A stretch of 19,511 nucleotides of DNA, taken from contig CAMIFC010000034.1 of the NCBI GenBank assembly GCA_946220775.1, positions 1 to 19,511 on the forward strand, given 5' to 3'. This document shows positions 15,625 to 19,511 of the stretch, in pieces. The first letter of the stretch is position 1. Each line of letters begins with the position of its first letter. Both the position numbers and the translations under genes were made by a program. The notes under the pieces were generated by a model. That model worked only from the letters and a program-made list of their open reading frames with translations. It was not told where the DNA came from and ran no database searches. The DNA comes from an uncultured Corynebacterium sp. (GTDB lineage Bacteria; Actinomycetota; Actinomycetes; Mycobacteriales; Mycobacteriaceae).

Positions 15625-15693
15625 TGTTAAATCTCCTCGCTGAAAACCTAGTGCGATGGCGCCTGACTAGGTTTTCAGCGAGGAGATTTAACA
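15625..15693. repeat. Perfect 28-bp inverted repeat, 13-nt loop
   Basis: Arms 15625-15652 and 15666-15693 are exact reverse complements over 28 bp. The structure lies just downstream of glycerate kinase (- strand), 25 bp past its stop codon. It lacks a clear T-run on either side, so it is either a Rho-independent terminator of unusual form or a palindromic element. Perfect pairing over this length without decay suggests recent origin or selection. Confidence 0.85.
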
Positions 15694-15717
15694 CAGGCGG
15701 GAGTCCACCGGGAGTCA

Positions 15718-17067
15718 TCACGAGTTTTGTGAGAGCAGCCGTGCGACATTCGCCGCCGTGGACTCCAAGTTCTTGGCAGTGGAAGCCATGGCGTCTTCCA
15801 ACGACTCCGGGCGCTGGCCAATCGGGAACACCGAAGTCATGCCCTCCGCGTACACTGCGTCGAGCTCATCTCCGACCGCACCCGCCAACACAATCACCGA
15901 GATAGGTGGTTCGACCGTGATAGGTGCTTGGGGAAGTGGGGAAGCGGCCACCCCAGAGGCTGGATCTGAAACACGCCGTGCAGCCCAGTCCCGCACCCGA
16001 CGGGCGACCCCGACCGGCACTTTGCCACTCAGCGACTGCCCGTCGATTTGGCCCTCGGCGGTGAAGACCACTATTGGCTCAGGGGCACTGCCCGCACTCG
16101 CAGCAGTGCCAGAGCCAGCAGCCGTGCCAGGGCAAGCCTCTCCACCGGCCAATTCATCCAGCAACTCGTCGAAACCCACCGCATCCAACAACGCATCAAT
16201 GCCCGGGCGAATCCGCGCGCCAAACAACGCCGCCAACCCACCAGCGAAACCTCCGGCAGCACCCGCACCCGGCATATTCGCGATGGAGCGGCCTTCCGCG
16301 GTGCTGGCCGTTCCATTGGCGCGGGTCGTGCTGACCACACCAGCATCTCGCGCAAACACCTCCGCCACATGGGCCGACCCCGCCTCCAGCCGTTCAACCA
16401 TCTCCGCATCCGCGCCCTTCTGTGGAGCGAACACCGCCGTCGCGCCACGCGGTCCCACCAGCGGATTGTCGATATCCGCCAGCACGGTGATCCCCACATC
16501 CCGCATTGGCGCACCAACCCCCGAACAATCCACCCGCGCCACTCGCTCCAGTGTCGCTCCGGTTGGCACAAAGTTCGACTCACTGGCGTCCAAAAATTGG
16601 ACACTCAACGCGGCCGCCGCACCGCACCCCACATCGTGAGTCGCCGACCCGCCCGCGCCAATCAGCATTCGTCGGGCGCCGCGCTCGACCGCGTGCCGCA
16701 GCAGCTCACCGACACCAAACGTCGACGCTCCACCCACATCTAAACCCCCGCCCATCAGCGGTAACCCCGCCGCAGACGCCATCTCCAGCACCGCCGTCCG
16801 CTCATCAATAAACGCATACGTCGCCGCCACCGGCTCACCCAGCGGCCCCGTGACCGTCGCCGTCACCCTGCGCGGAAACTCGCCGTGTTCACCCGTTTTC
16901 TTTGCGGACGCCAATGCCTCCACCGTGCCCTCCCCACCGTCGGCCATGGGGAGTTGTAACGGGGTGGCGTCCGGAAAAATGGAAACAATACCGCGGGAGA
17001 TGGCCGCGGCGGCATCGCGGGCGGAGAGTGCGCCTTTGAACGAATCGGGGACGACGATGAACTTCAC
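15718..17067 (-). CDS. glxK: Glycerate 2-kinase (type I, GarK/GlxK family)
   Basis: Cytosolic kinase phosphorylating D-glycerate with ATP, feeding it into glycolysis. GTG at 17067 is preferred (449 residues, MKFIVVPDSFKGALSA): GGAGG lies five bases upstream and overlaps the alternative TTG at 17079, which would add four residues. Family motifs: DSFKGALSA (8-16), MADGGEGT (41-48), GAGGSATHDVG (137-147), ADIDNPLVGPRGA, GAGAAGGFAGGL (267-278) and GQIDGQSLSGKVP (339-351). The protein is longer than the usual 370-390 residues because of Ala/Gly/Pro/Ser-rich insertions at about 243-260, 308-330 and 363-388. These look like surface-loop expansions, and all core motifs are intact. The permease gene lies 82 bp upstream on the same strand, with a terminator between them. 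The product choice between 2- and 3-phosphoglycerate follows the family, not direct evidence. Confidence 0.92.
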   Translation of the reverse strand: MKFIVVPDSFKGALSARDAAAAISRGIVSIFPDATPLQLPMADGGEGTVEALASAKKTGEHGEFPRRVTATVTGPLGEPVAATYAFIDERTAVLEMASAAGLPLMGGGLDVGGASTFGVGELLRHAVERGARRMLIGAGGSATHDVGCGAAAALSVQFLDASESNFVPTGATLERVARVDCSGVGAPMRDVGITVLADIDNPLVGPRGATAVFAPQKGADAEMVERLEAGSAHVAEVFARDAGVVSTTRANGTASTAEGRSIANMPGAGAAGGFAGGLAALFGARIRPGIDALLDAVGFDELLDELAGGEACPGTAAGSGTAASAGSAPEPIVVFTAEGQIDGQSLSGKVPVGVARRVRDWAARRVSDPASGVAASPLPQAPITVEPPISVIVLAGAVGDELDAVYAEGMTSVFPIGQRPESLEDAMASTAKNLESTAANVARLLSQNS

Positions 17068-17087
17068 GGGAACCTCCAAACGGGCGG

Positions 17088-17124
17088 CGGGGAAAAGAAA
17101 AACGGCGAGGGAGTGCCTCGCCGT
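17088..17124 (-). terminator. Intrinsic terminator between permease and kinase genes
   Basis: On the - strand ACGGCGAGG (17124-17116) pairs perfectly with CCTCGCCGT (17110-17102) around a 5-nt loop, followed by TTTTCTTTTCC. It begins 25 bp after the permease stop and ends about 20 bp before the kinase start, so it should reduce kinase expression relative to the permease unless transcription reads through. Confidence 0.82.
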
Positions 17125-17149
17125 CGAATCCTAGTGCGCGCCAGCTACA

Positions 17150-18553
17150 TCAAACTAGGAACAGGCTCAGGATCCACACGAAAATCATCGCCGTCGAACC
17201 CATCAGACCAGTGACCACCGTCTGCGAACGGTAGGACTGCTGCGGAGTCAGACCAGAGAAATTCGTGACAACCCAGAAGTGAGAGTCATTCGCGTGCGAC
17301 ACGCACAGCGCACCAGCGGCCGTCGCCATGATAGCCAAACCAACCTGAACCGGGGACTCTAGACCCAGCACCGGCAGCAGTGGCGCGACAATACCGGACG
17401 TCGTGACCAGCGAAACCGTCGCCGAACCCTGCGCCGTCTTGAACAGCGCGGCAACCAAGAACGGGAAGAACAAGCCCAGCGAGGACAGGTTCGTGGCATT
17501 CTCCGAAATGAAGTTCACCACGTCCGTGGAGGAAATAACCTTGCCCAGTACACCACCAGCAGCGGTGATGAACAGGATCGGGCCCACAACGCGCAGGCCT
17601 TCCTCCATGTGCTTGTAGAACTCGCCCATTATGTGGGTTTCCATCATCAGCAGCACGGCAAACAGGAAGCCCGTGAACAGCGCCACCATCGGGGTGCCCA
17701 GGAAAATCACCAGGTCACCCAGGCCGGTGCTACCCCACTTCAACATCGAAGCGATGGAGCCCATGCCCATCATGATGATCGGCAGAACAATAGGCAGAAA
17801 CGACAGGAACGTGCTCGGCAGGCGGTTGTAGGAATTACGCAGTTCCTCGTAGGCCGCCTCGACGTCCTCGTCACCAATCATGTCTGATTCCGGCGTGCGG
17901 ATCTTGCTGCCGATGTACACGGAGAAGAAGTACGACACAATCATCACCGGAATCGACACGAGCATGCCCAAGCCGATGACCAGCAACAAGTGGTCCTCCA
18001 TGCCGAGGTTCGCGGCTGCGGCGATCGGGCCCGGCGTCGGCGGGATGAACACGTGGGACGTAAACAGGCCGGCGGATAGCGCAATCGTCATCGCCACGGG
18101 GCTGGCACCAGTGCGTTGCACGAGAGCACGCCGCACCGGGTTCATGATCACGAATCCCGAGTCCGAGAACACCGGGATACACACCACCCAACCCATCAGC
18201 TGAATCGCGAGCACCGGGCGCTTCTTGCCGATCATCTTCACGATGCCGTCGGCGAGCTGGAACGCCGCACCGGTTTTCTCCAGAATGAGGCCGATGAGCG
18301 TACCGAAAATGATGACAAGCCCGAAGGACTTAAACGTGGAGGCGAAGCCTTCGCCCACAAGAGTGGCGATGCCTTGAGTAACTATTTCGCCGTCGGCGTC
18401 CTTGATATCGAGCAGCGGCACTCCGCCGATCAGCCCGAAGACGAAGGAAATGAAAAGCAGCGACAGGAAAGGATGAATCTTCAGCTTCGAGATCATCAGG
18501 ATGAGAGCCACGATGGAAAGCACGAAAACGAAGATCAAGGGCAAGCCGGTCAT
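17150..18553 (-). CDS. GntP-family gluconate/glycerate:H+ symporter
   Basis: Inner-membrane carrier of 467 residues with about 12 predicted helices, importing an aldonate such as gluconate or glycerate with protons. Family marks are IPVFSDSGFVIMNP (126-139), FIPPTPGPIAAA (169-180) and SHANDSHFW (419-427). ATG at 18553 has GAGGGAGAA immediately upstream. The adjacent glycerate kinase on the same strand points to glycerate as substrate, in the way E. coli pairs permease and kinase genes in glyoxylate/glucarate clusters. GntP substrates cannot be told from sequence alone, so gluconate remains possible. The upstream region contains two small dyads that may be operators. Confidence 0.9.
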   Translation of the reverse strand: MTGLPLIFVFVLSIVALILMISKLKIHPFLSLLFISFVFGLIGGVPLLDIKDADGEIVTQGIATLVGEGFASTFKSFGLVIIFGTLIGLILEKTGAAFQLADGIVKMIGKKRPVLAIQLMGWVVCIPVFSDSGFVIMNPVRRALVQRTGASPVAMTIALSAGLFTSHVFIPPTPGPIAAAANLGMEDHLLLVIGLGMLVSIPVMIVSYFFSVYIGSKIRTPESDMIGDEDVEAAYEELRNSYNRLPSTFLSFLPIVLPIIMMGMGSIASMLKWGSTGLGDLVIFLGTPMVALFTGFLFAVLLMMETHIMGEFYKHMEEGLRVVGPILFITAAGGVLGKVISSTDVVNFISENATNLSSLGLFFPFLVAALFKTAQGSATVSLVTTSGIVAPLLPVLGLESPVQVGLAIMATAAGALCVSHANDSHFWVVTNFSGLTPQQSYRSQTVVTGLMGSTAMIFVWILSLFLV

Positions 18554-18702
18554 GGTTCTCCCTCAGATTTGGTTTCGAAGTTTCGTCAAACGTTAGCCCT
18601 GCAAGCGAATTTAAGGAAACCTCAGTGCTTTTGTAGGCAAATCATACGGTTGGCGTTCCTTCCCCTTTCTCTTTCAGGACGCCAGACCGTGACCCGTTTC
18701 AC

Positions 18703-18715
18703 TTTTTGCCAAAAA
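18703..18715. promoter_or_regulatory. TTTTTG-C-CAAAAA dyad upstream of the permease gene
   Basis: Perfect 6-bp arms around one base, about 150 bp before the permease start codon. This is a plausible operator for a sugar-acid regulator; none is encoded nearby. Confidence 0.3.
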
Positions 18716-18830
18716 TGCACCCGCAGCTGCATCGCGACTGGCGCGACGCACGCAGTTTTGGGGGCGAGTATCAACATTTGAGACGTCTGTGATCCCTCCT
18801 TTCGGGGGTATTCCATCTACCCCCTAACGT

Positions 18831-19045
18831 TGTTCCCCCTCTTGCGGGTGTTCCTTCCCTCTGAGGGTTTCCCCTTGGGGTTCCCCTGCGGGTTTCTCCT
18901 TGGGCGTTTCCTCCCCTGCCTGCGGACATTTCCTGCAGGTGTCTCTCTTCCTGCGGGTTCTTCGCATGGTGCTCGCCGCTTTCCTTGTGGTGCTCCGGGC
19001 TTTCCCGTGGTGCCGCGAGCTTTCCTCGACCTCCCCCGGTGTTTC
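18831..19045. repeat. Degenerate C/T-rich tandem repeat tract
   Basis: About eleven successive units of roughly 12-21 nt, each ending in TTCC or TTTCC and most containing a TGCGGGT-like core (TTGCGGGTGTTCC, CTGAGGGTTTCC, TTGGGGTTCC, TGCGGGTTTCTCC, and so on). The units are too divergent for a recent satellite and have no fixed reading frame. Several form mini-hairpins, such as CCCTCTGAGGG. Confidence 0.55.
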
Positions 19046-19194
19046 GGCCTCGCATATTCCTCAGCCTGCCGCAGCTCTCCAGTAACACACGCCTCATCCG
19101 CCCGTCGCGCCTCACCTTTCACTGTGGTGTCCGCCCGCAAGGCCATCCAGGGGCCCTCCGGGCAGCCCCAGACCACCCCCACTGCGCCTACGTG

Positions 19195-19260
19195 AAGTTA
19201 GCTGACAAATAACCCGCTTTAACCCCGTTAATCCGTCCTTTTTGTCAGCTAACTTTACCG
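19195..19260. repeat. Nested palindromic element, copy 1
   Basis: Outer arms AAGTTAGCTGACAAA (19195-19209) and TTTGTCAGCTAACTT (19241-19255) are perfectly complementary over 15 bp. Inside lies a second dyad TTTAAC-CCC-GTTAAT (19218-19232). The 66-nt unit ends in TACCG. It matches copy 2 at 58 of 66 positions. Confidence 0.85.
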
Positions 19261-19378
19261 CCACCGCTCGGCCGGTCTGCGGGAGCGGTTTTCGGGGTTA
19301 GCCATGCACGCCGCGGGCGTTCTCCCGAGTTGGCAGCGCGCAATTGCTGTCGTGAGGGCGGGCGGCCGCAGCCCTGCA

Positions 19379-19444
19379 AAGTTAGCTGACAAACAACCCA
19401 CTTTAACCGCGTTAAACCGCCTAGTTTGTCAGCTAACTTTACCG
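19379..19444. repeat. Nested palindromic element, copy 2
   Basis: Outer arms of 17 bp (19378-19394 with 19424-19440) and a perfect inner dyad TTTAAC-CGC-GTTAAA (19402-19416). It is in the same orientation as copy 1, 118 bp further on. Most differences from copy 1 fall in the loop and linker, while the arms are conserved. Confidence 0.85.
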
Positions 19445-19511
19445 GTGGCATTCGACAGGGGGGTTCTGGGAACGGCTTGAGGCCTGGCCCCCTCCTGGCG
19501 CCCCCCAGGCC

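Larger units (their letters stand above)
15299..15717. other. Gene-free spacer with repeats and hairpins
   Basis: About 420 bp between the 5' end of the methyltransferase remnant and the 3' end of glycerate kinase, both on the - strand. It contains an AGCTGGGT/ACCCAGCT inverted repeat (15340-15369), a run of 12-nt GTTGGTTnGGGT-like units (about 15408-15450), G+C-rich palindromic words (around 15470-15545) and the perfect long inverted repeat at 15625-15693. No gene is convincing. Confidence 0.55.
18554..19511. other. Long gene-free region at the right end
   Basis: Almost 1 kb without a convincing gene. The first 160 bp should hold the permease promoter and contain TTTTTG-C-CAAAAA (18703-18715) and an imperfect dyad GGCGTTCCTT...AGGACGCC (about 18653-18683). 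A GGGGGTA/TACCCCC hairpin (18804-18824) follows, then a degenerate C/T-rich repeat tract (18831-19045), then the two nested palindromes (19195-19260, 19379-19444). Frames of up to 121 codons on both strands across the tract are low-complexity by-products. Confidence 0.6.

Noticed and set aside
18817..19195. 121-codon frames on both strands across the C/T-rich repeat tract
   Set aside because: Both are low-complexity products of the repeats, have no good ribosome site, and resemble no known family.
18831..19444. Repeats at the right end as a CRISPR array
   Set aside because: Repeat units vary in length and sequence, there are no regular unique spacers, the two 66-nt elements are only two copies, and no cas gene is in the window.

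Overview
The window looks like a chromosomal segment of a Corynebacterium. The supports are the fprA/cysI/cysX sulfur locus, three close matches to the corynebacterial McbR operator in its control region, leaderless-type starts, many GTG/TTG starts, and a wall-anchored thioester adhesin with an LAxTG-type sorting signal. The species cannot be fixed from the sequence alone.

Layout. 1-673 is A+T-rich, with no convincing gene. 674-2476 (+) encodes a thioester/ester-bond surface protein with internal repeats, followed by a strong terminator. 3025-3585 (-) is an ElaA-like GNAT acetyltransferase. 3808-5298 (-) is fprA, divergent from cysI (5699-7375, +) and the overlapping small gene cysX (7372-7581, +). 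The roughly 400-bp divergent region carries three McbR-type boxes, and this module should supply electrons to sulfite reduction. 7981-9441 (-) is a YkvI-type membrane transporter interrupted by one in-frame amber codon. 9636-11021 (-) is D-serine ammonia-lyase (dsdA). 11527-12267 (+) is a secreted CAP-domain protein with a clear terminator.

12470-15298 is a decayed, partly A+T-rich island: a GIY-YIG/DUF4357 gene with a frameshift (+), an unrecognised broken gene (-), and the N-terminal half of an MmeI-like type IIL restriction-modification enzyme (-) with an amber codon and no sequence beyond methyltransferase motif I. 15718-17067 (glycerate 2-kinase) and 17150-18553 (GntP-family permease), both on the - strand, form a glycerate/gluconate uptake and phosphorylation pair, with an intrinsic terminator between them. 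18554-19511 has no convincing gene. It holds a degenerate C/T-rich repeat tract and two copies of a 66-nt nested palindrome.

The most distinctive non-coding feature is a set of unusually long inverted repeats in gene junctions (2798-2857, 7814-7884, and a perfect 28-bp arm pair at 15625-15693) plus the duplicated nested palindromes near the right end. The most system-like feature is the GIY-YIG/DUF4357 plus MmeI-like pairing, which is inactive as written here.
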